From Leptospira soteropolitanensis (lineage in GTDB: Bacteria > Spirochaetota > Leptospiria > Leptospirales > Leptospiraceae): DNA of 64,000 bases. The notes under the pieces were generated by a model. It did not search any database. It saw only the letters and a program-made list of their open reading frames with translations, and was not told the DNA's origin. Position numbers and translations under genes: made by a program. Location of the stretch: NCBI RefSeq assembly GCF_026151655.1, contig NZ_JAMQPN010000002.1, positions 124,001 through 188,000 of the forward strand. The letters are read 5' to 3'. Shown piece after piece: positions 46,582-55,602 of this stretch (positions within the stretch are counted from its first letter, which is position 1; each line of letters starts with the position of its first letter).

Positions 46582-47593
46582 AAACCAATTTTGCTTTTTC
46601 AGGAAAGAATACTTTGTCAATTCGCTCTAGTAAGTATTCCAAATTAGATTCTTTGTCAGCAGAAATACAAATGATTTCCCCTAAATGAGAATAGTTCTTT
46701 TGAATTTCTTTTGTGAAGGTTGGGTCATTGTCCCAAATATCCATTTTGTTGATGACGATTAGGAATTTTTTGTTTAGAAGAGTTTGGTTGTAATTCCCAA
46801 GTTCACTTCGTAACATTTCTAATTCTTCTTCGAGCTGTAGGTTACCACCATCAAATAAAAACAAAATCCCTTGGACCCTTTCAATATGTTTGAGAAAACT
46901 AATCCCAAGGCCTACACCACGAGATGCTCCCTCAATGATTCCAGGAATGTCTGCTACGGTATAACGAAACAAATCTTCATGTCTATGTACGACACCAAGG
47001 TTAGGGGAGAGTGTAGTAAACGCATAACCTGCAATTTTAGGATGCGCATGGGTAATTTTTGCGAGCAGGGTCGACTTACCGGCGTTAGGGAGTCCAACGA
47101 TTCCAATATCGGCAAGTAACTTTAGTTCTAATATTAAAGAAAGTTCTTCACCTTCTTCTCCTGGTTGGCTGTACCGGGGTGCTTGTTGTACAGATGTTTT
47201 GAAAAATGTATTTCCCTTTCCACCACGACCCCCCGTAGCAATGGTAAAACTTTCGCCATCTACATTAAAATCATACAGAAGTTCCATAGTGACCTGGTCA
47301 ATGATTTGGGTTCCTACAGGTACTTTTAGGACTAAGTCCTCTCCATTTTTTCCATTTCTGTTTTGCCCAAGGCCTGGTTCTCCGTCCTGTGCCGCATACA
47401 TACGGTCAGGCAGGTAATTTTCTAGAGTCATCATACGACCTTCCGCAACGAAGATCACATCGCCCCCTTTGCCACCGTCACCACCATCCGGGCCTCCAAA
47501 TTCGACAAATTTCTCTTTATGGAAATGGACAGAACCTGCCCCTCCGTGTCCGGCTCGAATTTGAATGGGTACTTCGTCGATAAATCCGCTCAT
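46568..47593 (-). CDS. obgE: GTPase Obg (CgtA), ribosome assembly
   Basis: 341 residues. Obg acts in late 50S assembly and stress control. Glycine-rich Obg fold at 1-160 ([29 protein letters not shown]), then the G domain: [11 protein letters not shown] (P-loop), [16 protein letters not shown] (switch II) and VINKMDIW (G4). The usual C-terminal Obg extension (OCT domain) is short or absent. A terminator sits between rpmA and this gene, so it may have its own promoter. Confidence 0.96.
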   Translation of the reverse strand: MSGFIDEVPIQIRAGHGGAGSVHFHKEKFVEFGGPDGGDGGKGGDVIFVAEGRMMTLENYLPDRMYAAQDGEPGLGQNRNGKNGEDLVLKVPVGTQIIDQVTMELLYDFNVDGESFTIATGGRGGKGNTFFKTSVQQAPRYSQPGEEGEELSLILELKLLADIGIVGLPNAGKSTLLAKITHAHPKIAGYAFTTLSPNLGVVHRHEDLFRYTVADIPGIIEGASRGVGLGISFLKHIERVQGILFLFDGGNLQLEEELEMLRSELGNYNQTLLNKKFLIVINKMDIWDNDPTFTKEIQKNYSHLGEIICISADKESNLEYLLERIDKVFFPEKAKLVYENT

Positions 47594-47607
47594 AGTTTCC
47601 TTTGGTC

Positions 47608-47647
47608 AAAAAAAAACCCGTTCAAGGGAGATCCTAAAACGGGTTTT
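47608..47647 (-). terminator. Intrinsic terminator after rpmA
   Basis: On the minus strand a 10-bp stem AAAACCCGTT / AACGGGTTTT with a 15-base loop is followed by nine T. It separates the rplU-prp-rpmA transcript from obgE, 15 bases ahead of the obgE start. Some read-through is likely given the conserved gene order. Confidence 0.85.
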
Positions 47648-47648
47648 G

Positions 47649-47668
47649 CCTCTCAAATGTATGAGAGG
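47649..47668 (-). other. Small hairpin just after rpmA
   Basis: A 7-bp stem CCTCTCA / TGAGAGG with a six-base loop directly after the rpmA stop codon and one base before the terminator. It may protect the 3' end of the mRNA; there is no T run of its own. Confidence 0.45.
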
Positions 47669-47669
47669 A

Positions 47670-47927
47670 TTACACTTTCGGGTAAACGGAGATTTGTTGT
47701 CTTTCTTTTGTTACATGTTCGAAAGTTACAATTCCGTCGACGAGTGCGTAAAGAGTGTGGTCACGACCAATTCCTACGTTTTTCCCTGGTTTGTATTCAG
47801 TTCCTCTTTGGCGAACAATAATATTTCCAGCAATTGCTTGTTGGCCACCATAAACTTTTACACCTAGTCTTTTCGATACCGAATCACGACCGTTCTTTGT
47901 GGATCCACCACCTTTCTTTGTAGCCAT
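47670..47927 (-). CDS. rpmA: 50S ribosomal protein L27
   Basis: 85 residues starting [16 protein letters not shown], the short form. L27 reaches into the peptidyl-transferase centre with its N-terminus. The codon two places ahead of the ATG is an in-frame stop (TAA ACA ATG), so there is no N-terminal extension to cleave, although the Prp protease gene precedes it. GGGG ribosome binding site seven bases upstream. Third gene of rplU-prp-rpmA. Confidence 0.97.
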   Translation of the reverse strand: MATKKGGGSTKNGRDSVSKRLGVKVYGGQQAIAGNIIVRQRGTEYKPGKNVGIGRDHTLYALVDGIVTFEHVTKERQQISVYPKV

Positions 47928-47930
47928 TGT

Positions 47931-48260
47931 TTACCCCTTTATTATTTCGTCCTGGATGGAAATCGCATGGGAATGACTGGTCGCTAAACTTTTTAATCCA
48001 AATGCAACCATCGAAAGTAGGTTTTGGTAACCCTCTCTTTGGTCCTTCATGACTAAAAATTCTAAATACCCGTCTCGTTTTGTTTCCGATTCCAAACTGC
48101 CTTGTGATGCCAAGTAAGAGTGTGCACTCTGAACCAGAGTGGAGACCCCAGCACACAAAAGATTTTCGCCCTTCGAACCTAAGTCCTTGGGAGAATGTCC
48201 TTCCAGTTGGATTCCTGCGATTTTCCCTCCTAAATCTTTTAAAATTATACTATAAATCAA
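47931..48260 (-). CDS. prp: Ribosomal-processing cysteine protease Prp (YsxB)
   Basis: 109 residues. Prp (PF04327) trims the N-terminal extension of L27 in Firmicutes. The catalytic pair is His22 in LEGHSP and Cys36 in NLLCAGVSTLVQ, both present. It lies between rplU and rpmA, the usual place, one base from rplU's start side and three bases before rpmA. Its known substrate form is missing here, because L27 has no extension (see rpmA). Confidence 0.88.
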   Translation of the reverse strand: MIYSIILKDLGGKIAGIQLEGHSPKDLGSKGENLLCAGVSTLVQSAHSYLASQGSLESETKRDGYLEFLVMKDQREGYQNLLSMVAFGLKSLATSHSHAISIQDEIIKG

Positions 48261-48569
48261 TTAACCGCTGATAGAAACTACTTGCAGTTTTTGGAGTTGT
48301 TGTCTGTGACCCCAAGACTTTTTGTAGTTTTTTCTCTTTTTGTATTTGAAACCGTGGATTTTATCACCCTTACAGTCTTCTAATACTTTCAAAGTCACTT
48401 TCGCACCAGAAAGTGCTGGTGAACCAATGTTCACTTTGTTATTATCGGAAAGGAGTAGGACTTTCGTTTCTACTGTGCTTCCAACCGAGTTTCCTGTTTT
48501 TTCTGCGACGAATACCTGGTCAGGAGAAACCTTAAATTGTTTGGCTCCAAGTTCAATGATGGCGAACAT
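48261..48569 (-). CDS. rplU: 50S ribosomal protein L21
   Basis: 102 residues with the family blocks MFAIIELGAKQFKVSPDQVF, KFKYKKRKNYKKSWGHRQ-type basic C-terminus (YKKRKNYKKSWGHRQQ) and LQVVSISG. Binds 23S rRNA. First gene of the minus-strand ribosomal and housekeeping cluster, divergent from typA with about 118 bases between the starts that must hold both promoters. Confidence 0.96.
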   Translation of the reverse strand: MFAIIELGAKQFKVSPDQVFVAEKTGNSVGSTVETKVLLLSDNNKVNIGSPALSGAKVTLKVLEDCKGDKIHGFKYKKRKNYKKSWGHRQQLQKLQVVSISG

Positions 48570-48687
48570 ATAACTATCCTAATCTCTTTCTCGAATGTAG
48601 TTCTTACCAGGATTTCTAATGGGCACCTCTTGTCAAACTGAAATCCCCATTTACAGCCTAACTGGATTAGAATTTCTGGTAAAAACA

Positions 48688-50496
48688 ATGGAAATTCGCA
48701 ACATCGCCATCATCGCACACGTTGACCACGGTAAGACGACACTTACAGATAGTATCCTTCGCCATACGGGCGCCGTAACCGCAAAAGAAGACCGAGAAAG
48801 ACTCATGGATTCCAACGCATTGGAACAAGAAAAAGGGATCACCATCCTTGCCAAGAACACTTCGGTAAAGTACAAAGGCACACGCATTAATATCGTAGAC
48901 ACTCCAGGACACGCTGACTTCGGAGGAGAAGTAGAACGAGTTCTGTCCATGACAGACTGTACTCTCCTTTTGATCGATGCATTTGATGGACCGATGCCAC
49001 AAACGCGTTTTGTTCTCGGAAAATCACTCCAACTCGGTCATAAACCGATCGTAGTTGTAAACAAGGTCGATCGTGAAGGTGCAAGACCTGGATATTCAGT
49101 AGACAAGGTATTTGATTTGTTTAGCGATCTTGGGGCCACCGAAGAGCAGTTAGACTTTCCTATCATCTACGCTTCAGGAAAACAAGGTTGGGCAGTGAAT
49201 GATTTGTCTGAAGTTCCAGGCGTCAATATCGAACCTCTCCTTGATAAAGTTCTTTCTCATGTTCCTCCAGTCAAAATCGAAACAGGAAAACCACTGCAGT
49301 TTCAAGTCACAGCCCTTGATTATAACGAATATGTTGGACGTATCGCCATTGGTAAAATCTACCAAGGAACCATGAAAAAAGGTGCCGATGTCACTCTAGC
49401 TAAAACAAATGGAACCACTGCTAATTATAAAATCACCAAACTTTATGGTTACGAAGGACTCACACGTTACGAGATCGATGAAGCGGGATCTGGTGATATT
49501 GTAGCAATGGCAGGAATTCCTGACGTGTTCATCGGAGATACCGTTTGTGATCTTGGAAATCCACTTCCACTCCCTGCGATTCAAGTAGAAGAACCAACTG
49601 TTTCCATGTTCTTTATGGTCAACAACTCTCCGTTTGCTGGAAAAGAAGGTAAGTTTGTAACAACAAGAAACTTACGCGAACGTTTGGACCGCGAACTAGA
49701 AACTAACGTAGCACTACGTTTAGAAGAAACGGAAGATAAAGATCGATTTAAGATTTTAGGACGAGGGGAACTTCATTTATCCATCCTCATTGAAAACATG
49801 AGAAGAGAAGGGTATGAACTCCAAGTCTCTAGACCAGAAGTAATCATCAAACAAAATGAACTTGGCGAAAAAATTGAACCATACGAAACACTTGTGATGG
49901 ACCTACCGGACCAATACACTGGTGCTTGTATCCAAGAACTGAACCGTCGAAAAGGTGAGTTAACAGGAATGGATGCACATACATCTGGAATCACTCGTGT
50001 CGAATATATCATTCCGACACGAGGCCTCATTGGATTTCGAGGTCATTTTATTTCTGAAACTCGTGGTGAAGGGGTTATGTCTAGTCGCTTCTTACGATTT
50101 GATAAATACAAAGGCGAAATTCCTGGTCGTAAAAACGGAGCTCTTATCTCTATGGACTCTGGGGAATCCACTGCTTATGCATTGTGGAAAGTACAAGAAC
50201 GTGGGGAATTATTCATTGAACCGCAAGTAGCTGTCTATCCAGGAATGATCCTCGGAATGAATAGCCGTGACTCCGACTTAGAAGTAAACCCTGTCCGTGA
50301 GAAAAAACTGACAAACGTTCGTGCTTCAGGTTCAGATGAAGCAATTCGTTTGGTTCCACCGAAGAAACTCACTTTGGAACAATCCATTGAATTTTTAGAT
50401 GATGATGAACTTTTGGAAGTAACTCCGCAAAGTTTGCGTCTTCGTAAAAAAGTTTTGGATGCAAGTATGAGAAAAAGATCTAGTAGTGGGCGTTAA
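48688..50496 (+). CDS. typA: Ribosome-binding GTPase TypA (BipA)
   Basis: 602 residues from the ATG at 48688, where the family N-terminus [18 protein letters not shown] begins; the frame is open 23 codons further up without a match. TypA assists 50S assembly at low temperature and under stress. G motifs: [34 protein letters not shown] and [10 protein letters not shown]; then EF-G-like domains II, III and V and the BipA C-terminal domain ([19 protein letters not shown]). A strong terminator follows 39 bases after the stop. Confidence 0.96.
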   Translation: MEIRNIAIIAHVDHGKTTLTDSILRHTGAVTAKEDRERLMDSNALEQEKGITILAKNTSVKYKGTRINIVDTPGHADFGGEVERVLSMTDCTLLLIDAFDGPMPQTRFVLGKSLQLGHKPIVVVNKVDREGARPGYSVDKVFDLFSDLGATEEQLDFPIIYASGKQGWAVNDLSEVPGVNIEPLLDKVLSHVPPVKIETGKPLQFQVTALDYNEYVGRIAIGKIYQGTMKKGADVTLAKTNGTTANYKITKLYGYEGLTRYEIDEAGSGDIVAMAGIPDVFIGDTVCDLGNPLPLPAIQVEEPTVSMFFMVNNSPFAGKEGKFVTTRNLRERLDRELETNVALRLEETEDKDRFKILGRGELHLSILIENMRREGYELQVSRPEVIIKQNELGEKIEPYETLVMDLPDQYTGACIQELNRRKGELTGMDAHTSGITRVEYIIPTRGLIGFRGHFISETRGEGVMSSRFLRFDKYKGEIPGRKNGALISMDSGESTAYALWKVQERGELFIEPQVAVYPGMILGMNSRDSDLEVNPVREKKLTNVRASGSDEAIRLVPPKKLTLEQSIEFLDDDELLEVTPQSLRLRKKVLDASMRKRSSSGR

Positions 50497-50534
50497 GATT
50501 TAAATCCTACCTCGGCCACTTGGTATGCGAAAGT

Positions 50535-50565
50535 AAAAAGGGACTAATTAGTTAGTCCCTTTTTT
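50535..50565 (+). terminator. Bidirectional intrinsic terminator between typA and asmA-like gene
   Basis: Stem GGGACTAA / TTAGTCCC extended by A-T pairs (AAAAA with TTTTT) and a four-base loop, with T6 on the plus strand. On the minus strand the A run gives T5, so it can also end the convergent AsmA-like gene, whose stop lies 21 bases away. Confidence 0.88.
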
Positions 50566-50585
50566 ATATGTATGAAGATTTTGAA

Positions 50586-52034
50586 TTAAAATCCCAATCC
50601 TTTGAGGGCATCGCCCGCACCTGGAAGTTTTTTCAAAGCCTCACTTGCTTTTCCTTTGATGGCTTCCTTCACCGCACCGCCAATTAAATCCGTTAATGAT
50701 CCAAGTCCTACCCCAAGCTCCACATTCGGATTACGGATGTCACCATAGGTACGAAATGGAATAAACAAGCGGTCGTCTTTTACTAAGTTTCCTACAATTT
50801 TGTTTCTTATGGCTTTTGGGTCCCCTTGGCCTTTCATCGCTTGTTTGATTTTTTCATCAACAGATGCTAAGGATTTTTTTGATTCCTCTTCATCGTACAA
50901 CATTCCCATTTTCATTTCATGGTAATTGGTTGTGGTAACAATATATGACCCTTTGGTGATTTGTAGGTCATAGTTTTTGGTAGGAAATGTTGGTTCATCT
51001 AAAAAAGTAACTTTTCCATTGCTGTATTCGACATGAAAGGACACATCTTTTTTTAATTCTGCTTTTTCTTTGAGTTTGTCAAGTTTTAGGCCAGCTTGGT
51101 TCATAGCTGGTAATTCACCTGCAATGGCATCAAAAGCCGCAAATCCAGAAAGAAAAGAATCCTCTTTCATGGTCACTTCATAATTTACTTTAGGATTTAC
51201 GAGCCCTGTTTTTACGACAAAAGGTGTTACTTTTCCTTCGGTATCTAATAAAAACTTTGCCGCTTCCTTTTTGTTTCTACCAATGATTGTAACATCAGCA
51301 TCAAAATTCACATTGACATTGTTATGCGAACCTAAATCACTTCCATCAATATCAATGTCTTTTAATTCTAAATCCAATTTTTGAACCAAAATCTGTTGTC
51401 CCGTTTTTCGCATGTTTACTTGGATATTTCCTTCTTGGATTCCTACAAGCCCCATCTTAATGGCAATCGGGATGTCTTTAATAGAAAATGGCCCGGAAGC
51501 TGGAGCACTTGCTTTTTCCTTTTCCTCTTCTTCCAAAGCTGCTTTTTTTTCTGCAAGAGCTTCTGCAGAGAGTGCAGGGTTCTTTTCTCCATTAACAATT
51601 TTTGGTGTTTTAAAAAGCGAAGTTAGGTTGTTCCCACCGTCTTCGTTCATGGTAAGGGAAATTTCTGGTTTTTTTAGAACGATTTTATTTACTTTTAAGG
51701 TTTTAGTAAGAAGGGCTAAGAAGGAAATTTTAACATCAGCCTTCCCTAATTCAATCAGGCCTTTGGGTTTCAATTTTCTTTCCTCTAAAGGAGTGCCTTT
51801 ATTTGCAATTTCATCTCTAGGAGCAAGGACAATCCCTTCAATTTCAATTCCAGATAGAACATTAAAAAGGTTGATATTGACCGATTCTACATGGGCCCTA
51901 ACATTAATGGCAGATTCAATTTGTTTGACAAGGAAACTCGGAGTAATAAAACTCCCGGCAAAAACTAACGCAATGATTACGATAAGCAGAATGGAGCCCA
52001 ATAGAGCTAGAATTCCGTAACCTATTTTTTTCAT
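50586..52034 (-). CDS. AsmA-family (AsmA/YicH-like) envelope protein
   Basis: 482 residues from the ATG at 52034, preceded by AGGAGAAA. One N-terminal transmembrane helix at about 4-28 (IGYGILALLGSILLIVIIALVFAGSF), then an AsmA/DUF748-like beta-rich repeating-groove region: SFLVKQIESAINVRAHVESVNINLFNVLSG near 30-60, LVGIQEGNIQVNMRKTGQQI in the middle, and MKMGMLYD. AsmA-like proteins span the periplasm and are implicated in phospholipid traffic to the outer membrane. An acidic Glu/Lys-rich insert (about 165-190) is local. Which member this is cannot be told. Confidence 0.75.
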   Translation of the reverse strand: MKKIGYGILALLGSILLIVIIALVFAGSFITPSFLVKQIESAINVRAHVESVNINLFNVLSGIEIEGIVLAPRDEIANKGTPLEERKLKPKGLIELGKADVKISFLALLTKTLKVNKIVLKKPEISLTMNEDGGNNLTSLFKTPKIVNGEKNPALSAEALAEKKAALEEEEKEKASAPASGPFSIKDIPIAIKMGLVGIQEGNIQVNMRKTGQQILVQKLDLELKDIDIDGSDLGSHNNVNVNFDADVTIIGRNKKEAAKFLLDTEGKVTPFVVKTGLVNPKVNYEVTMKEDSFLSGFAAFDAIAGELPAMNQAGLKLDKLKEKAELKKDVSFHVEYSNGKVTFLDEPTFPTKNYDLQITKGSYIVTTTNYHEMKMGMLYDEEESKKSLASVDEKIKQAMKGQGDPKAIRNKIVGNLVKDDRLFIPFRTYGDIRNPNVELGVGLGSLTDLIGGAVKEAIKGKASEALKKLPGAGDALKGLGF

Positions 52035-52117
52035 ATTTTCTCCTAACTTTGACACGAAAGAGTGAACTTGAAGTTAAGAGAAATTTGGTTTCTGTAAAGT
52101 AAAAAAGGGCGAATAAT

Positions 52118-52546
52118 TTAATTCAAAAACCGAACCGAACTAATGATATTGGTTAATTGTTGGAAAAGTTCATCTCCGACTTCTTCATCAGAATTATAAG
52201 TAACAAGGAGCATTCTAGATTGGTTGGCAACCATATAAACCATCCATACTCTGTCTTCTTTTAAAAATTCACAGGCACGAATAGAAGAACCTTCGTTATT
52301 CTCAAAAACCGCAACGTTTTCGGCGTCATAGTCAATTTCATGAATTTTTAAGTAGTTCTCCAATTCTTGGTCTACGTTAAAATCTTCCTGTTTGGATTCA
52401 AAAGCATAAACTTGAAGTGCGCCTCCGCCATTGGGATGGAAAAAAGCGGGAATTTCTTCGACTACCATATGTTCCCAAGTGGCAGGAAAGAGAAAAGAAT
52501 ACCAACCTTGTGGAGAACGAAATTGTTTGTACATAGGTTTTGTCAT
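52118..52546 (-). CDS. Unknown small protein, PsbP/DcrB-like pattern
   Basis: 142 residues, no signal peptide. Beginning YKQFRSPQGWYSFLFPATWEHM, then GGALQVYAFESKQ and ACEFLKEDRVWMVYMVANQSRMLLVTYNSDEEVGDE, it shows the layout of a small PsbP/DcrB-like alpha-beta fold (a strand pair, GWYSFLFPATW, then anti-parallel strands). Related small proteins are widespread in spirochaetes and Bacteroidetes without assigned function. It is 83 bases after the AsmA-like gene's start side and divergent from the outer-membrane protein gene. Confidence 0.55.
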   Translation of the reverse strand: MTKPMYKQFRSPQGWYSFLFPATWEHMVVEEIPAFFHPNGGGALQVYAFESKQEDFNVDQELENYLKIHEIDYDAENVAVFENNEGSSIRACEFLKEDRVWMVYMVANQSRMLLVTYNSDEEVGDELFQQLTNIISSVRFLN

Positions 52547-52593
52547 TGTAAATCCCTTTTCTTTCCAATAAATCTTTGCAGTAATGGCAGTAA

Positions 52594-53601
52594 ATGATTT
52601 TCAAAAGAAAATGGTATTTCCCTGTCATGACCCTATTCTTTTCCACTAGTTTTGGAGGGAGTTTACTTGCTCAGGTTTCTGGATACGAATCCGCGTACCC
52701 TTCCGCCTATTTGTTAGGTCTTTCATCCAGCGGAGTGGTCTCCTCCCAGTCATTGGGAAGTATATATGGAAATACCGCATTTTTGACGAACCAATCCAAA
52801 CACCTGATTGACGGAGGTATAAACGGAAGTTATGCGAATCCAAAAATATCTCCTTTGTATCTCTCAGGAGCCGCCTATTATTCTTATTCAGATTCACTAG
52901 GTTTTGGATTTCGTGGCAAACCTATTTTCCTTAGATCCTTTCCGACAGACGAACGTTTTTCCAATTATGCCTTTCAAGGTTTTATCAATTGGAAGTGGAA
53001 TGAAAACCTATCTTTTGGTTTGCAGTTAGGGCCTGGAGTGTCAAGTCGGATTGGTGGTTATAGCTCTTACTCCTGGAATGTATCAGCATCTGCTGCATTT
53101 CAATATGGAGACTTTCGGTTGGGCGTGATTTTAGAATCACCAGGAACTTACCGATTTGACAAATATTTAAAAACTGAAAAATTAAAGGAAAGATTACCGG
53201 AGCGTTTGTTAGTTGGTTTAGGCTACAGAATTAATGAATGGATCGATTTTCAAATGGAAGGGAATAGAACTTTTTATGAAAATTCACATATCTCATTGAA
53301 TGGAAAGGACAGTTCATTTCAATATCCAATACATACGATGTATGCAGGTAACATTGGTTTAGCGATTGGCAAAATAGAATCATTCCAGTTTATTTCAGGT
53401 TTCGGCAGAGAGTTTCGTGCTGAAAATTCACTGCGAGGTTTTTATACAGTTTCTATGGGAATGGCAGGATCTATTTTTCCAAAAGAATTGGGGGAAGGGT
53501 ATTTATATTCAGTGTCCGTACAAAGGTCAGGGCTTGGTGTTCCAGAAAGGGACGGTGCGGAGACAAGAGCTGCCTTTCAAATCCAAATTCAGTTTCAATG
53601 A
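52594..53601 (+). CDS. Probable outer membrane beta-barrel protein (OmpP1/FadL-like)
   Basis: 335 residues with a signal peptide (residues 1-27, cleavage near LLAQ/VSG). The mature N-terminus SAYPSAYLLGLSSSGVVSSQSLGSIYGNTAFL resembles the plug-like start of FadL-type or porin-like proteins. The rest alternates short aromatic-rich amphipathic strands ending in Phe or Tyr (for example YSSYSWNVSASAAFQYGDFRLGVI), and the last residues QIQIQFQ are a barrel-type C-terminus. Substrate unknown. Weak ribosome binding site. Confidence 0.62.
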   Translation: MIFKRKWYFPVMTLFFSTSFGGSLLAQVSGYESAYPSAYLLGLSSSGVVSSQSLGSIYGNTAFLTNQSKHLIDGGINGSYANPKISPLYLSGAAYYSYSDSLGFGFRGKPIFLRSFPTDERFSNYAFQGFINWKWNENLSFGLQLGPGVSSRIGGYSSYSWNVSASAAFQYGDFRLGVILESPGTYRFDKYLKTEKLKERLPERLLVGLGYRINEWIDFQMEGNRTFYENSHISLNGKDSSFQYPIHTMYAGNIGLAIGKIESFQFISGFGREFRAENSLRGFYTVSMGMAGSIFPKELGEGYLYSVSVQRSGLGVPERDGAETRAAFQIQIQFQ

Positions 53602-53694
53602 AGAACACCATTTGCTTAAAGTTTAGGCATATTGGACGATTTCTATAAATGATTTTTATCGGTTTTGCTGAACTTAAACACATAATGTAGAGAA

Positions 53695-53774
53695 ATATAG
53701 GATAATCCGACTTCTTTAGGCGAGATGCACTGTCGGTACGATACTTGCATCTAAATCAGAAAGGTATCCTATAT
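53695..53774 (+). promoter_or_regulatory. Foldable leader of the GAF/SpoIIE/TPR-amtB operon
   Basis: ATATAGGATA at 53695-53704 and its perfect complement TATCCTATAT at 53765-53774 can pair, closing a 60-base loop; the right arm runs from just after the AAGG ribosome binding site into the ATG at 53773. Inside, AGATGCA (53723-53729) can pair with TGCATCT (53746-53752), and CCGAC (53707-53711) with GTCGG (53732-53736), the latter lying in the loop of the former. The nested and crossing pairs could form an alternative or pseudoknotted structure. No known riboswitch class is recognised. The rest of the 171-base gap from 53602 holds no clear gene. Confidence 0.45.
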
Positions 53775-55593
53775 GGTTGATTTCAAAGTTTCCAAACGAA
53801 TGCTCGTCAACTTCCGCGGACAAAACAAAGTCGTGGGAGGATTAACAGATAAAGATAAAATTGCGATCCTTCTCTACATTTCCAAAGAATTTGCTAATTT
53901 AGATAGAGAAGACCAACTCTTTTCCAAGGTCATCCTGATCTGTCAGGAAATTTTTGAGTCGGACAATACAACACTCCGACTCTGGGATGGGGAATATCTT
54001 GTTCCCGTCAAATTTGTCAAAGAAACAGAACCCCCTCGTAGAAATCTAAAAATGGGCGAAGGTTACTCGGGAACTGTTTTTGAAACAAAAGAACCGATTC
54101 TTGTTAACGATCTTTCTAGGTCAGCGCATTACTTTGATGAGGGGGAAACCACCAAATCAGTGATGTGTGTTCCTATCATGCAAAAAGAGGAAATCCTTGG
54201 AACCCTTGCTGTAGAAAGTGAACGTGAAAATTTTTATATTGTCGACGACTTGGAAATTTTAGAAGCCCTCACTTCTCAGTTGGCTCTAGCTCTTTATGGG
54301 GTTAGGCTTATTGAAGGACTTGTAACAGCAAGAGCGAGAGAGGCTGCCATTTTAAATCAATTAGAATGGGATTTAAAAATGGGTCGTAATGTCCAAAGCC
54401 AAATTCTCCCTCAGGACCTAAGTGCTTGGAACGGAATCTATTTTGCAAGCCATTATGAACCAATGGCAGAAGTGAGCGGTGATCTTGTTGATATTGTTAG
54501 ACAAGGCCATTCCTTAACTGCCATAAACATTGATGTTTCGGGACATGGAATTCCTGCAGCCCTCGTCACGATGGCTATTCACCACCAGTTCCGTAGGTCT
54601 GTTATGGCAGGTCTTGGGCTAACGGAAATTATGGAAGAACTGGGCGAAAAACTAAGAGAACAACTTCCAGAATCTACGTATTTTACTGCGTTTATGGTAC
54701 GGATTTTTAGTGATTATACGTTTGGTTATGTGAATGCAGGCCACCAACGAATGTTACACTATAAAGCGTCAGATGATACTTTCATTCAATATGATACAAA
54801 AGGCGTTCCACTTGGAATTCTTCCTGTAAGGAAAATTGATTATGAAGAAAAACAAGGCAAACTCGAACCAGGAGATTTTTTACTTTTAATCTCAGATGGA
54901 TTTAGTGAACAAAGAAACCATTTAAAAGATGAAGTGGGAGTAGACAGAATCCTTACTTGGTTACAGGACGAAAGAGAACGTCTGGTTATGGAAGGAAGGG
55001 GAAAGGTTGATCTTAAAAAATTAGCTAGTGCCTTTGTGGAACGTTTTAGGGCATACCAAGGAGATGTTCCAAATGGTGATGATTTGAGTTTTCTCTTTCT
55101 CTATTGTGGGGATTCAATTCCAGAAGCTTCGCATTACATACAAATGGCGAAACAATCCAATTCCAAAATGAAAATGGAAGAAGCTTATGCGCAAGCACTT
55201 AAAGCTTTCAGTATCGATTCTTCTTTAAAAGAAATTCTTGTCTTTTTAGGAAAAATGTATTATAGGGATGGAAAATATAACGAGGCCATTCGGTATTTAG
55301 AGGAATATTTAAGAACCTCAGGAGACAATACGGCAGCTTCCCATTTTATGATGGGACGTGCTTACTATAAAGCTGGAATGATTTCAGAAGCAAAACGAGC
55401 GTTAAAGATGGCTTTATCGAGTGATCATAGTTTTGCCAAAGCAAGTATACTCCTTGCACAATGTTATTTGAAAGAAAATGCGAAACCAAAAGCAATCAAA
55501 GTGTTGCAACAAGGCGTAAAAAATACACCTCAAAGTTTAGAGTTAAAAACTTCACTTTTAAGGTTAGAATCTCATTCGCAAAAAGTCGGTTAA
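53773..55593 (+). CDS. Cytoplasmic GAF - SpoIIE phosphatase - TPR protein
   Basis: 606 residues, no transmembrane helix. GAF domain at about 28-180 (GYSGTVFETKEPILVND, SVMCVPIMQKEEILGTLAVESE), short coiled coil with DLKMGRNVQSQILPQD, SpoIIE phosphatase at about 200-440 with the metal sites MAEVSGDLVDIV (the usual GDxxD reads GDLVD), NIDVSGHGIPAALV, YVNAGHQRML and LLISDGFSEQ, then TPR repeats at about 470-606. Protein phosphatases like this set sigma-factor or STAS partner switches. amtB follows 9 bases after its stop. The leader can pair over the start codon. The signal bound by GAF is unknown. Confidence 0.88.
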   Translation: MVDFKVSKRMLVNFRGQNKVVGGLTDKDKIAILLYISKEFANLDREDQLFSKVILICQEIFESDNTTLRLWDGEYLVPVKFVKETEPPRRNLKMGEGYSGTVFETKEPILVNDLSRSAHYFDEGETTKSVMCVPIMQKEEILGTLAVESERENFYIVDDLEILEALTSQLALALYGVRLIEGLVTARAREAAILNQLEWDLKMGRNVQSQILPQDLSAWNGIYFASHYEPMAEVSGDLVDIVRQGHSLTAINIDVSGHGIPAALVTMAIHHQFRRSVMAGLGLTEIMEELGEKLREQLPESTYFTAFMVRIFSDYTFGYVNAGHQRMLHYKASDDTFIQYDTKGVPLGILPVRKIDYEEKQGKLEPGDFLLLISDGFSEQRNHLKDEVGVDRILTWLQDERERLVMEGRGKVDLKKLASAFVERFRAYQGDVPNGDDLSFLFLYCGDSIPEASHYIQMAKQSNSKMKMEEAYAQALKAFSIDSSLKEILVFLGKMYYRDGKYNEAIRYLEEYLRTSGDNTAASHFMMGRAYYKAGMISEAKRALKMALSSDHSFAKASILLAQCYLKENAKPKAIKVLQQGVKNTPQSLELKTSLLRLESHSQKVG

Positions 55594-55602
55594 GGAAAGT
55601 TT

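Noticed and set aside
51412..52020. A 202-codon open frame on the plus strand
   Set aside because: It is the antisense of the AsmA-like gene, whose protein has a transmembrane anchor, family pattern and a good ribosome binding site; the plus-strand frame shows none.
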